64,000 nucleotides of DNA, taken from contig NZ_ONDD01000002.1 in NCBI RefSeq assembly GCF_900316465.1, positions 1 through 64,000 of the forward strand, in the 5' to 3' direction. This stretch comes from an uncultured Fibrobacter sp. (GTDB taxonomy: Bacteria > Fibrobacterota > Fibrobacteria > Fibrobacterales > Fibrobacteraceae). Position numbers and translations under genes: made by a program. This document shows positions 15,897-24,851 of the stretch, in pieces (position 1 is the stretch's first letter; each line of letters begins with the position of its first letter). The notes under the pieces were generated by a model, which saw only the letters and a list, made by a program, of their open reading frames with translations, was not told the DNA's origin and did not search any database.

Positions 15897-17327
15897 TTAA
15901 AGGCCAAGTTCGCCGAAAATGAGCAGGTATTTGGAAATGGTCCTGCACCATTCGTAGTGGAATCCGCTGTAGGCGTTTACCACGCACTTGTCCCAGTCTT
16001 GTACTTCGGTCTTGTAGACGTGCACGGCGTCTTTTGCACAACGTAACATCTGGTGCGGGGCGTTGGCGTCGTCGACCAGGAATGCGTTTGCTTCGCCTGC
16101 AGTTTCGAGCGAATAGTTGGTGAGCATCGTCGAAACGCCTACGTTGCGGCCTGTGACAGGGAGCGTGCCAGCGGCCATCGCCTTGAGGATGATGGACGAA
16201 GACGGTTCACGGAGATTGGCGGCGAACAGGGCGTCGGAACCGGCGAGAGTGTCGCGGAGAATCTGCGTGTTGTCGTCGTCGCATTCAAGGTCCTGAACGC
16301 ACATGACGTCGGGGTACTGCTGTGCGAAGTCCCTGTAGTAGTTCCATTCGTTGTCCAAAGACGAAATGCCCACGATGATGAAAATGTCGAGGCGCGCGAT
16401 GTCCGAAAGAATCGTGGCGAGTGTTTCGGAGGTGTTGCCAGCTTCTTCGTCGAGGTGCACGTAGAGAACCATCTTGCCATCGAAGTCTACGCCCAGATTC
16501 TGCTGCAGTCGGGCGCGGGCCTTGGCCTTGGCTTCTTTGATGGGGAGGTTTTCTTGAATGTTGAAGTCCCAAACCTGGTAGCTCACACCGAACTGCACGC
16601 CGATCAGCTTGTCTGCGTTACGGTTCAGGAATCCACTGATTCCGCCGGGGAGGTTGGTGTTGAGCATGGCGTCGCGGTAGCCGGGCGAGGGGAACAGAAC
16701 CTTAGTGGCATACAGGATGCCCACTTTCAAAAGGCTGACTTTACCCCAGAATTCGTAGCCGTCCATATTGTAGTCCTTGCGCGGAAGACCGATCTTTTCG
16801 ATTTCGCTTGCAGGAATATGGAAGTCGTAGGTGATGTTATGGACGGTAAAGAAGAACGGAATCCTACCTGCAAAATCCTTGTAGGTAGTTTTGGCGAGCG
16901 CGCCTGCGAGGGCGCCACCCCATTCGTGGCCCAGAATGGCGTCGCATTCAAAATGTGTTTCTTTGGCGTAGGCGAGAGCGGCCGAGGCGAGGAATGCGAA
17001 CCGGATGTGGTTGTCTGCGTACGGGGCGCTTTGCGGCGGACTGTAAACGTAGGGTCTGCCGAAATATTCCTCATTGTAAATATATGTGTGCAGAGGGTCC
17101 TTGTCGGATACCCAGATCTCGTAGGGCTTGTTCTGGAGCTTTTCGACACCGCTATAGACGCAGTGGTAGCTGCCCACGTCGACCATCAGGTTCTTGAAGA
17201 ACGGCGAGCAGGTAAGCACCTTGGTACCGGCGCTTGCGAAAGCGTCGGTCATGCGGTTGACCGCGGTTGCCAGAGGGCTGGTCTTGCGCCAATTTCCGGC
17301 TTCGGGGCTTACGACGAGGATGTCCAT
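15897..17327 (-). CDS. Glycogen/starch synthase-like glycosyltransferase (GT5), divergent
   Basis: The 476-residue protein has the GT-B layout of GlgA: an N-terminal half starting MDILVVSPEAGNWRKTSPLA, then GHEWGGALAG, FTVHNITYDFHIPASEI and VLFPSPGYRDAML, and a C-terminal half with REPSSSIILKAMAAGTLPVT. Family GlgA has KxGGL near the N-terminus, needed for ADP-glucose binding. Here that site reads KTSPL, and EPCGL near the C-terminus reads EPSSS. The protein may be a catalytically altered paralogue or use another donor. The gene is single and divergent from the TPR lipoprotein at 17480. Confidence 0.75.
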   Translation of the reverse strand: MDILVVSPEAGNWRKTSPLATAVNRMTDAFASAGTKVLTCSPFFKNLMVDVGSYHCVYSGVEKLQNKPYEIWVSDKDPLHTYIYNEEYFGRPYVYSPPQSAPYADNHIRFAFLASAALAYAKETHFECDAILGHEWGGALAGALAKTTYKDFAGRIPFFFTVHNITYDFHIPASEIEKIGLPRKDYNMDGYEFWGKVSLLKVGILYATKVLFPSPGYRDAMLNTNLPGGISGFLNRNADKLIGVQFGVSYQVWDFNIQENLPIKEAKAKARARLQQNLGVDFDGKMVLYVHLDEEAGNTSETLATILSDIARLDIFIIVGISSLDNEWNYYRDFAQQYPDVMCVQDLECDDDNTQILRDTLAGSDALFAANLREPSSSIILKAMAAGTLPVTGRNVGVSTMLTNYSLETAGEANAFLVDDANAPHQMLRCAKDAVHVYKTEVQDWDKCVVNAYSGFHYEWCRTISKYLLIFGELGL

Positions 17328-17403
17328 TCCTGCTCAATACTCCAAATAAAAATTTACTTATAGATAAAGTTTAACATAAATTTATTTAATTATTTTTATA
17401 AAG

Positions 17404-17409
17404 TATAAT
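17404..17409 (+). promoter_or_regulatory. -10 box of the TPR lipoprotein gene
   Basis: A perfect TATAAT lies in a very AT-rich divergent region, with TTTATT 17 bases upstream as a weak -35. The leader of about 65 bases has an imperfect CCCGGG / CTCGGG stem and a good AAGGA ribosome site. Confidence 0.5.
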
Positions 17410-17479
17410 CCCGGGGAAAGAATTCTCGGGAAAAAAGGTATTATTACTAAACAAAATCACTCAGCTGAAGGAAAATCAA

Positions 17480-18532
17480 ATGAAAAAACTCTTTATTGCC
17501 TCTCTGGCTGCTGCCGTCGCATTCACGATGGTCGGCTGTAAGGGTACTAACGAAAAGCGCGGTGACGAACACCTTAAGGAAGGTCGTTATCGCAACGCTA
17601 TCAATTCTTACCTCGAGGCTAAGAAGAAGGGTAGCATGTCCGATGAATTCTATGATAACTTCACGCTTGCTTTGGTCCGTGCTGCTGAAACCGAAGCCAA
17701 GAAGGACTTGAACAGCGATCTTATCAACGGATACTTCGACAAGGCTTCCGTGAACATGGCTGAAGTCCAGAATGCAGACGTTATCCAGGAATATGTGACG
17801 ACGCTTGCCAACATCGGTAAGATGCAGGCCTCTCAGGAAGGTATGGATTACGGTACCATCGTGAACGCTTTCGCTAAGATCGATACCGCCTTGGTGACTG
17901 CAAAGGCCAAGGGGGCTGGCGAAGCTGCTGTGAAGGCTATCCGTACCGAAGCTGAAAACGCTTACGTTGCAAGAAACCTCTCCGAAGCCGTGGGCGAATC
18001 TGACCCGGTGGTGAGCGAATACCAGATTATGAAGATTGCCGAAATGGCACCGGAAAATGCTGACGTGAAGGCCGCTCTGAACAAGAGCCGTAAGGGCACT
18101 CGCGGTTACTTCCTGATCTTCGGTGAACAGATTGGCGAACCGGTGAGCCGCCGCGTTGACAAGTGGGGCTACGTGATGGCTATGCCGACCCTCAAGATTG
18201 CTCCGGGCTCTCTCTCTGCAGAACTCCAGTTCTGGGCTTCTACGGGTAACAACACTGAACTCGACCCCTCCAAGATCAAGCTCGTTTCTACCACTGGCGA
18301 AGAAGTCTTTGCTAAGGGTAACAGCGGCTGGTGCGAAGCTGAAGTGCTCGTAGGCAAGAAGGGTCAGGAAAAGATCGAAAAGAAGAAGCAGAGCTTCAAG
18401 GGCAAGGGCAAGCTGATGAACGAATTCCAGTGCTCTGTGAACGTGAGCTTCTCTTACGCCAAGTCCTTCGTGCCGGACTACATCGAATACAAGGATGAAT
18501 TCGGTATCGGCCGTAAGTACCTCGGTCAGTAA
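17480..18532 (+). CDS. TPR-like lipoprotein of unknown function
   Basis: The 350-residue protein has a lipoprotein signal (residues 1-20, lipobox MVGC). Residues about 28-75 look like TPR helices (DEHLKEGRYRNAINSYLEAKKKG), followed by more helices to about 205, and then a beta-rich C-terminal part from about 210 (RGYFLIFGEQIGEP onward). Codons are strongly biased (AAG, GGT, CTC), which suggests high expression. It has a consensus -10 box, an AAGGA ribosome site and a strong terminator. It is monocistronic. An envelope role is inferred; no family recognised. Confidence 0.75.
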   Translation: MKKLFIASLAAAVAFTMVGCKGTNEKRGDEHLKEGRYRNAINSYLEAKKKGSMSDEFYDNFTLALVRAAETEAKKDLNSDLINGYFDKASVNMAEVQNADVIQEYVTTLANIGKMQASQEGMDYGTIVNAFAKIDTALVTAKAKGAGEAAVKAIRTEAENAYVARNLSEAVGESDPVVSEYQIMKIAEMAPENADVKAALNKSRKGTRGYFLIFGEQIGEPVSRRVDKWGYVMAMPTLKIAPGSLSAELQFWASTGNNTELDPSKIKLVSTTGEEVFAKGNSGWCEAEVLVGKKGQEKIEKKKQSFKGKGKLMNEFQCSVNVSFSYAKSFVPDYIEYKDEFGIGRKYLGQ

Positions 18533-18644
18533 GAGACCGCTCGGCTCTATCGCATACATGAAAATGTGATATCGCCTCGGTACCACCTAAAGGTGGCCAT
18601 GCCCACGTAAGTGCTAAAGCACTAAGTGGTCAAAGGTCGCGAAC

Positions 18645-18672
18645 GCCCCCGGTTAACACCCGGGGGCTTTTT
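18645..18672 (+). terminator. Terminator of the TPR lipoprotein gene
   Basis: GCCCCCGG and CCGGGGGC pair across a short loop and are followed by TTTTT. Between the stop codon and this hairpin are further small palindromes (CCACC / GGTGG and AGTGC / GCACT), so 18533-18680 is hairpin-rich and has no gene. Confidence 0.85.
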
Positions 18673-18791
18673 CGCTCACGTAGAAATTGCAGGACTCTAT
18701 TGCGTAATAGATTCTTGTTTGTGGGAAAATAAATAGAGGCTAGTTTCAGGCTGAGTTTAGGCCGACTGTGAGATTTGTAACGAACGAGCCA

Positions 18792-18996
18792 GGCGTTACG
18801 GGCTGGCGCTTGAAGCCCGTTAGAAGGGGTCGTGTAAGCCCGGTGCCTAATGTTTTAGGCAGGAAGGGATGTTTTTGGCGAACGAGCCCCGGTTCACTGA
18901 ACAAAGTTCAGTGGCCCGGCTAGCGAGTGAGTGAAAACATCGCGACGGCTGTGTTAAATGCTAGGGCTGAAGCGAGGGGAAATCTTTCCCCTTCAT
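18792..18996 (+). repeat. Dispersed two-hairpin repeat, long intergenic copy
   Basis: The copy opens with GGCGTTACGGGCT ... AGCCCGTTAGAAGGGGT and closes with GCGAGGGGAAA / TTTCCCCTT. The middle of about 125 bases holds extra hairpins (GCCTAA / TTAGGC; CACTGAAC / GTTCAGTG). The opening matches the copy inside rsmB (GGCGTTGCGGGCT ... CCCGCTAGAAGGGGT), and the closing hairpin matches 9127-9145 in inverted orientation. No coding frame is credible here. Confidence 0.65.
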
Positions 18997-18998
18997 AC

Positions 18999-19025
18999 AA
19001 AAAGAGCCGAGCTTGTCGCCCGGCT
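18999..19025 (-). terminator. Terminator of the outer-membrane protein gene
   Basis: On the minus strand AGCCG / CGGCT with a loop is followed by CTTTTT, 20 bases beyond the stop codon at 19047. Confidence 0.75.
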
Positions 19026-19046
19026 TTTAATCGTTGTAAGATCGAC

Positions 19047-20186
19047 TTAAAAACTAGCCTTGCCGCTCAAACCGAGGGAGAACCTGGCCTTGCCGAACGG
19101 GGTGTCGTCGTTGTGCTTGCCGGTGAAGTTGTAACCGTACCAGATAACGATTTCGGTGTTCATGGTGGGGTAGAGGTAGTGGTTCATACCCAGGAACTGG
19201 AAGTCGTCACCGTGAGTTTCCTTGTCCGGATCGTGGTATTCGTAAGAAACACCCAGGGTGTACTTCTTATGAATGTTGAAGCTCGGTTCGACGGCGAAGA
19301 GCATCTGGTCTTCGGTCATGAGCTGCGGTTCCGTTTCGTAATCCTTGTCGACGATAGCGTAGAAGAACGTGGCGCCCAAGTTGAAAATGGCGTAGTTCAT
19401 GCTGGGTTCGAGCAAGAAGGAGTGTGTGCCCTTGCCCTTGTAAGGATGCAGGCCCCAAACGGCGTAGATGCCGTAGTTGAACTTTTCGAAGCTCTTGGAG
19501 TAATCGACTTCGGTACCGAGCACGTAGGTGTAAGGACGGTTGATTTCAGAACCGAACACCCAGTCGAGGCTCGGCTTGATGATCAAGTGTTCGTCAGTAT
19601 GGTTCAAGAGCGGGAACGCATAGGTGAGGAACATGGAGAGCGTGTGGTCGGTGTCGTCAGAAGCGCCCAAGTAGAAAGCTCCTGTGCCGTACTTTTCGTT
19701 GCCGACTTCGGCGCCGAAACCGCGGAGGCTTTCTTCGCGGGTAATGACGGCGTAGCGGGAAACATCACGCCAGAAATAGTAGTTGAAAGCGCCTGCGCTG
19801 TAGGTCATGTCACCGAAAATGAGGGTGACTTGGTGGCTCACGTCCCAGCGGAACTGGACGCCGTCAAAGTCGAAGGAATTGTAGCGGCCTTCCGAACCCA
19901 TGGCGGTGGAACGGGCGAGACCGTGGCGGACTTCGGATTCCTGAAGGTCACCATTCTGGTCGACAAAAGTACTATGCGTGGTTCCCATGACGACGACAGA
20001 GATGTTTTCGTCGAGGTGGGCGTGCAGGGCGAGGTCAATGTCCTGGTTTCCTGCGTTCGTGGGGTCAAAATCGCGGTCAAAATAGCTGGCATAGTCCATA
20101 TTCACATCGCCGTGGACTTCAATGTCTGCAGCGAGCGCCAAGGTGGCGGCGGAGGAAATTACCAGTGGCATGATCAATTTGCGCAT
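19047..20186 (-). CDS. Predicted outer-membrane beta-barrel protein
   Basis: The 379-residue protein has a signal peptide (MRKLIMPLVISSAATLALA, residues 1-19). I chose the ATG at 20186 with GGAAAC upstream; a longer start would put extra residues before the signal. The mature chain alternates polar and aromatic residues with many Tyr, Trp and Phe pairs (for example MNYAIFNLGATFFYAIV) and ends in Phe (SLGLSGKASF), as outer-membrane barrels do. No specific family is recognised; a porin or uptake role is possible. It is a single gene, divergent from the lolA-like gene. Confidence 0.7.
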   Translation of the reverse strand: MRKLIMPLVISSAATLALAADIEVHGDVNMDYASYFDRDFDPTNAGNQDIDLALHAHLDENISVVVMGTTHSTFVDQNGDLQESEVRHGLARSTAMGSEGRYNSFDFDGVQFRWDVSHQVTLIFGDMTYSAGAFNYYFWRDVSRYAVITREESLRGFGAEVGNEKYGTGAFYLGASDDTDHTLSMFLTYAFPLLNHTDEHLIIKPSLDWVFGSEINRPYTYVLGTEVDYSKSFEKFNYGIYAVWGLHPYKGKGTHSFLLEPSMNYAIFNLGATFFYAIVDKDYETEPQLMTEDQMLFAVEPSFNIHKKYTLGVSYEYHDPDKETHGDDFQFLGMNHYLYPTMNTEIVIWYGYNFTGKHNDDTPFGKARFSLGLSGKASF

Positions 20187-20308
20187 ATCAGTTTCCAATA
20201 TGATTTGAAATTTCTTGTGCAAAGATAGAAATATCTAGGCAAAAAAGCCAAATACAGCTTGTGCGATTTTTGTAAATTTGCCCATATTCCTGTTAATGAG
20301 GTTCCTAG

Positions 20309-20950
20309 ATGTTCGATCGCATTAGGCTAATTAGGCTGTTTGTAATTATAGTGGCGCTTGCTGCGAATTGCGTTTTCGCTTTATCCGCCGACGAGGCCAT
20401 GGAAAAATCCAAGGCTTGGTTCAAGTCGGGTAAGGCGTGGAACCTTGATTTTAGAGTGCAGGTGTTTTATGCGGATTCTCCGGATATAGCCTCGCAGAAC
20501 GGAAAGCTTTTGGTGGCCGAAGGGGATCGCTTTGTGTTGGATATGGCTGGTATCAAGTTCTATAGCGATGGCGAAAGCCTGTGGCAGCACAATGTGGAAC
20601 AGAAACAGGTGCTGATCAAGTCGGTCGAAGATCTGTCGAGCTCGTTGCACCCTTCTGAACTTTTGTTCAAGTACCTGAACTGCAGGGCAAAAGAGATTTC
20701 GGAAGGCGAATTCAACAAGCAGAAAATGTGGGTGCTGAAACTGGACCCTTCCAAGTACAAGGGACAGTTTACGCAGATGGAAGTCTGGCTTTCGAAAAAG
20801 GATTTTTCGCCCAAGCGCCTGTACACGGTTGACCCTTCCGGCAACGGCTCGTGGTATAATATTGTGAACCTTTCGGTGGTCAAGTCCTGGAAGCCTGAAG
20901 ACTTTAAGTACAAGCCGGTGAAAGGCGTAGACGAAATTGACATGCGGTAA
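20309..20950 (+). CDS. lolA: LolA-like outer-membrane lipoprotein carrier
   Basis: The 213-residue protein has a signal peptide (residues 1-25, ending CVFALSA) and the LolA fold pattern: a helix (DEAMEKSKAWFKSGKAW), then beta strands with GKLLVAEGDRFVLDM, DGESLWQHNVEQKQVLI and a C-terminal PEDFKYKPVKGVDEIDM. LolA carries lipoproteins across the periplasm from LolCDE to the outer membrane. Four genes (lolA-like, 20954, 22567, recF) run in one direction with spacings of 3, -1 and -4 bases, so they form an operon. Assignment is by pattern and could be a LolA-like relative. Confidence 0.75.
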   Translation: MFDRIRLIRLFVIIVALAANCVFALSADEAMEKSKAWFKSGKAWNLDFRVQVFYADSPDIASQNGKLLVAEGDRFVLDMAGIKFYSDGESLWQHNVEQKQVLIKSVEDLSSSLHPSELLFKYLNCRAKEISEGEFNKQKMWVLKLDPSKYKGQFTQMEVWLSKKDFSPKRLYTVDPSGNGSWYNIVNLSVVKSWKPEDFKYKPVKGVDEIDMR

Positions 20951-20953
20951 TTT

Positions 20954-22567
20954 ATGAATAGACTGTTCAAGAAATACGTGAATGCCTTGGCGCTTGTCTT
21001 TACCTTTGTTGGGGGAGCGTTTGCGGCTGAAACTTTGTTTAGCAATGGTGCGCTGAACGTAAGCGAAACGGGAAAAACGGGAACGCTGTGGGTGTTTTCC
21101 CGTGGCGATATTTATAGCGGCGTGACGCTGTTGGAACTTAAAGTGGGTTCAAACGGCGTGCAGGTGGTGGAATCTCGTCAGGACCAGATGACGGATTCGG
21201 TAACTGCGACGCAGAATGGCATTTTTAGAGACGTTCTTGCGGAACACCGTAGGACGCCTTCGATTTATGCAGGCAAGATTGGCTATGTGCTGCCGATGTT
21301 TGGCCTGGACGATGATGGCGAATATTTGCAGCCGACGGGAATTTTGAGAGTGGGCGGAATTGACAATATTTATGAAATTCCGCTAGAAGTGCCCGAAGCA
21401 TTGACTGATTTGGATACGGCTATGTACTATGCCGTGAGCGGCTTTGCGTATGATTCTTCCAAGAAGCAACTTTGGATGGCCCGCGGTGCAGCTGGTCTTG
21501 GCTTGTACGATGCGTCTGGTAATAAAGTAAAGCATGGCTTGTATCAGTTGAACCTGAAAACGAATGCGCTTGATTCGGCAAAGTCGAATTACAAGTGGGA
21601 AGACAAGAAAAATCCGCGCATTTTTGATGTCAAGCAGCATCCGGAAACGGGTGACATTTGGATGGCAACATCTAAGGGGCTTTGGAAACGTAGCGCTGAC
21701 GGCAAGGTGGCCAAGGTGTCTACGGCGCTTGATACGAGTGCCCGCGTGACAGGACTTTGGATGGGTGGCGACCCGCTGACGATTGTTGCCGAAACCTCGC
21801 GCATGGAAAAGGAGTCGATGAAGGGCGCCTTGTGGGTTCTCCGCGAAGGGGACAAGGATTTTGCGAAAGCCGTTTTCTTGGATACGGCCGGCAAGAAACA
21901 GAAGAAGGATATTTACGATGAAGGCGACTATACCGTGAGCGATGTAGCCTTTATCGGCAATACGGCCTTTGTGGCTGTTGCCGTTTCGGGCGGTGACGTG
22001 AGCGGATATTTTAAACTGGATTCTGCCGGAATTCGCGCTTGGGATGTGGATGACGACGGAAAGAGCGAATGGCTTTATGGCTATGCGACCGGTGCAATTG
22101 ACCGCGATTTCCGCATAACCTCGATTTGTTCGTTCCCGTTGGCCAAGAATGTGACTGGCCTTGCACTTGCAACCTACGGCAACGGTATTTCTGTTTCGGC
22201 GGATTCGGGCAAGACTTGGACTCCGATTTTGAACCGCGCCAAACTCGGAAACGATCTCGGTTCTGTACGCATGGTGCCGTCGGTGATTACGGCGGGCGAC
22301 CAGTCGCTTGTCTCTTACAAGGTGGGCAAGGATTCCAAGATTACGATTGATGTGTTTAGCTATGATATGCGTAAGATTCGCACGATTGTAAAGAGTGCCC
22401 CGCGTGGAGCGGATGCTTCGCGCAGTACGAACCCGAAGGAAGACTTCTGGGATGGTAAGGATAAGGCGGGCAGGCCCTGCACCATGGGCGTGTACTATGT
22501 GCGCGTCAAGGATAACCACGGCCATGTGGGCTGGGGCAAGGTGATGACCTTGGGAGGGCACAAGTAA
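20954..22567 (+). CDS. Exported beta-propeller-like protein with FlgD-type C-terminus
   Basis: The 537-residue protein has a signal peptide (residues 1-24). The central part has repeated YDSSKKQLWMARGAAGLG, TGDIWMATSKGLWKRS and VSADSGKTWTPI blocks, typical of propeller blades of the two-component-sensor or sortilin kind. The last 90 residues resemble the FlgD-type Ig-like domain (FWDGKDKAGRPC, GVYYVRVKDN) that often ends exported proteins. It overlaps the PorV-like gene by one base (TAATG). An envelope role together with that protein is inferred; molecular function unknown. Confidence 0.65.
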   Translation: MNRLFKKYVNALALVFTFVGGAFAAETLFSNGALNVSETGKTGTLWVFSRGDIYSGVTLLELKVGSNGVQVVESRQDQMTDSVTATQNGIFRDVLAEHRRTPSIYAGKIGYVLPMFGLDDDGEYLQPTGILRVGGIDNIYEIPLEVPEALTDLDTAMYYAVSGFAYDSSKKQLWMARGAAGLGLYDASGNKVKHGLYQLNLKTNALDSAKSNYKWEDKKNPRIFDVKQHPETGDIWMATSKGLWKRSADGKVAKVSTALDTSARVTGLWMGGDPLTIVAETSRMEKESMKGALWVLREGDKDFAKAVFLDTAGKKQKKDIYDEGDYTVSDVAFIGNTAFVAVAVSGGDVSGYFKLDSAGIRAWDVDDDGKSEWLYGYATGAIDRDFRITSICSFPLAKNVTGLALATYGNGISVSADSGKTWTPILNRAKLGNDLGSVRMVPSVITAGDQSLVSYKVGKDSKITIDVFSYDMRKIRTIVKSAPRGADASRSTNPKEDFWDGKDKAGRPCTMGVYYVRVKDNHGHVGWGKVMTLGGHK

Positions 22568-23598
22568 TGAAGAAGATTTTATCTGTTGTGCTGGTCCTGA
22601 TGCTTACGGGTGCTGCGTTTGCCGGCAAAAAGGCGACGCTGGGTAGCTTTGACGGCTTTGTGGAACGTATGGGCGCGGGTACGCGCGAACTGGGCCGTGG
22701 TAACACGGGCTCTGCAGATACGGCGTCGATGCCTGCGGCTTACTGGAACCCGGCTATTCTTGGCTTTAGGGAACACTTGAGCTATAACCTGAACGCTGAA
22801 AAGCGCGACCTGGACCGAATGGGCGGCTCGCTTGGCCTGGAAGGCCCGGTGGGTAGGCGCATGGGCATTGGCTTTGCCATGCTTTACCGCGGAGACTTGA
22901 ACTTCGACGTGATTAACGAAGACGATGAAACCATGGGTACGGCAACGCCTTACTTTACCATGATGTATTTGGGCCTTGCTTACCGTGCCACGCGTCGCGA
23001 TGCATTCGGCTTGTCGTTCTCGATGAGCTACGACAACATGGACATTTCGGAATACTACGATGGGGTTGCCGAAGTGGTCGATGATTACCGCAGTCCGGTG
23101 ACGGTGAACCTGAGCTGGATTCGACAGTGGAATGAAAAATGGTCGACGTCCGTGGTGATTCGCAACCTGAGCTTTAGCAAAAACTTGTCTGCCAGATGGA
23201 GTAAGAATACCAGTACTGACAACTCTGTAGAGAGTACCGAGGGTGTGCGCCCGAAGGTGCTGCAGATTGGTGTGGGTTACCGTTCAAAGATTGCGGGCTT
23301 ACCCGTGCACGCTTGGATGGAAGCGCTGGATTACCAGGTGGCCGACACGCTCCTGGCCTTTGACCCCGATTTGCATGTATGGACGGGGCGTGTGGGCTTT
23401 GAATGCGAAGTGATTCCGGACGGCACGCTCCGTGTGGGTATGGATGACCTGGACTGGACGGTGGGTGCCGGCTACAAGTTCATGATTCGCATTGGCAAGA
23501 AGAAGTTCCCCTTCGATGTGAACTACGCCCTGATTTATGAAACGGAAGCGGGAATTTGGACTCCGCTTAGCTTTGGCCTGCGGGGCTATATTCCGTGA
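22567..23598 (+). CDS. PorV-like outer-membrane beta-barrel protein
   Basis: The 343-residue protein has a signal peptide (residues 1-19, GAAFA) and a start typical of the UPF0164/PorV group: ERMGAGTRELGRGNTGSAD followed by AAYWNPAILGF. FadL-like barrels with this start include PorV, a type IX secretion shuttle protein. The remaining chain is a barrel with strands such as MGIGFAMLYRGDLNFDV, ending FGLRGYIP. Together with the CotH protein's C-terminal domain it hints at a type IX-like export system in this organism, but the core components are not in the window. Confidence 0.7.
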   Translation: MKKILSVVLVLMLTGAAFAGKKATLGSFDGFVERMGAGTRELGRGNTGSADTASMPAAYWNPAILGFREHLSYNLNAEKRDLDRMGGSLGLEGPVGRRMGIGFAMLYRGDLNFDVINEDDETMGTATPYFTMMYLGLAYRATRRDAFGLSFSMSYDNMDISEYYDGVAEVVDDYRSPVTVNLSWIRQWNEKWSTSVVIRNLSFSKNLSARWSKNTSTDNSVESTEGVRPKVLQIGVGYRSKIAGLPVHAWMEALDYQVADTLLAFDPDLHVWTGRVGFECEVIPDGTLRVGMDDLDWTVGAGYKFMIRIGKKKFPFDVNYALIYETEAGIWTPLSFGLRGYIP

Positions 23599-24803
23599 TT
23601 TCAAAGATCTATATAGACGGCGTACGCAGCTTGTCTGGCTTTGAACAAGAGTTTGGACCGGGAATCACTGTGGTTCACGGACCAAACGGTTGTGGTAAGA
23701 CGTCTATATTGGAATCGGTGCACCTGCTTGCGCAAGGGTTTTCGTTTAGGGCCCGCGATTTAAAGGAAATGATTGCCTGGAACGGCGACGAATTGATTTT
23801 GCGCGCCGTTTTTGATGATGCAGGCCGTGAAACGAAGCGCGCCATTCGCGTGGGCCGCCGTAGCACAGATGTGCGCGAAAACGGTGAAAGCCTTAAGTCT
23901 CCGACAGCATTCTTTGGTAACATTCCGGCTGTGGTGATGCAGCCTTCGGACATTGAACTTTTGCGTGGGGCACCCGAAGTGCGCAGGCACTGGCTCGATG
24001 AAATTCTCTGTTACCGCTCGCAGGCAAATGCCGCGGTGCTCAAGCGTTACCGCCGCATATTGCAACAGCGAAACCAATGGCTGCGCCAATACAAGCGCGA
24101 AGGCTTTGCTACCGGTGGCGATGAACTGTTGGCGGTTCTTACGGAACAGCTGGTAGACTTGGGTGCCAAACTCTGGGCCGCCCGCATTGAACTTTCTAAA
24201 GAAATCTCGCCGATTATTACCGGCTATTACCGCAAGCTTTCGGGCGGGGTAGATGAAATCACCTGTGCCTACAAGAGTTCGATTCTTAAGGAATTGGATG
24301 CTCTCGATGGCGCGGAATTTTTGGACGATTCCGAACTTGACAAGGCCGCGATGGCTGCCGATAAAGGCTCGCTCTATATCGCGTCGGAATCGGGAGCTTC
24401 TGAAGACGGCTCGGTCGATGAAAATGCCTTGCGCGAGGCTTACCGCCGTAAGCTCGCCGGTTTGGAATTTGCCGAGAAGATTCAGGGGATTACATTGTCT
24501 GGCCCGCATAAAGATGACTTGGGCGTGTGCATTGGCGATTCTGAAATGCGCACTTGCGGATCGCAAGGCCAGTGCCGCTGTGCTGCGGTCGCCATGCGTT
24601 TTGCCGCGGTCGATGTGGCGACTCGTTACCTGAGTAAACCGATACTTTTGCTGGATGATATTTTTGCGGAGCTCGATGTGAACCGCCGCGATGCGGTGGC
24701 ATCGCTTATTCGCGAAAAGGCATGCCAGGTGATTATTGCGACTCCGCAGCTAGAAGAATTGCCGTTTAAGGCCGAAGCGGAAATTGAACTTGGTCATAAA
24801 TAA
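23595..24803 (+). CDS. recF: DNA replication and repair protein RecF
   Basis: The 402-residue ATPase of the SMC/Rad50-like type loads RecA at single-strand gaps. Walker A is GPNGCGKTS (about residues 29-37), the signature region is CGSQGQCRC (about 316-324), and Walker B is PILLLDDIFAELD (about 348-360). The GTG start overlaps the previous stop (GTGA). RecF is usually near dnaA and dnaN; here it closes an envelope operon, which is an unusual setting. Length is about 30 residues above the common size. Confidence 0.93.
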   Translation: MISKIYIDGVRSLSGFEQEFGPGITVVHGPNGCGKTSILESVHLLAQGFSFRARDLKEMIAWNGDELILRAVFDDAGRETKRAIRVGRRSTDVRENGESLKSPTAFFGNIPAVVMQPSDIELLRGAPEVRRHWLDEILCYRSQANAAVLKRYRRILQQRNQWLRQYKREGFATGGDELLAVLTEQLVDLGAKLWAARIELSKEISPIITGYYRKLSGGVDEITCAYKSSILKELDALDGAEFLDDSELDKAAMAADKGSLYIASESGASEDGSVDENALREAYRRKLAGLEFAEKIQGITLSGPHKDDLGVCIGDSEMRTCGSQGQCRCAAVAMRFAAVDVATRYLSKPILLLDDIFAELDVNRRDAVASLIREKACQVIIATPQLEELPFKAEAEIELGHK

Positions 24804-24835
24804 AAAGCCCCGCGCTTGAGTGCGGAGCATTTTTC
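24802..24835. terminator. Bidirectional terminator between recF and mscL
   Basis: TAAAAAGCCCCGC, a short loop, then GCGGAGCATTTTT: a stem with one mismatch and A/T runs on both sides serves the two convergent genes. Confidence 0.75.
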
Positions 24836-24851
24836 TTGAAAATCGTTTTGC

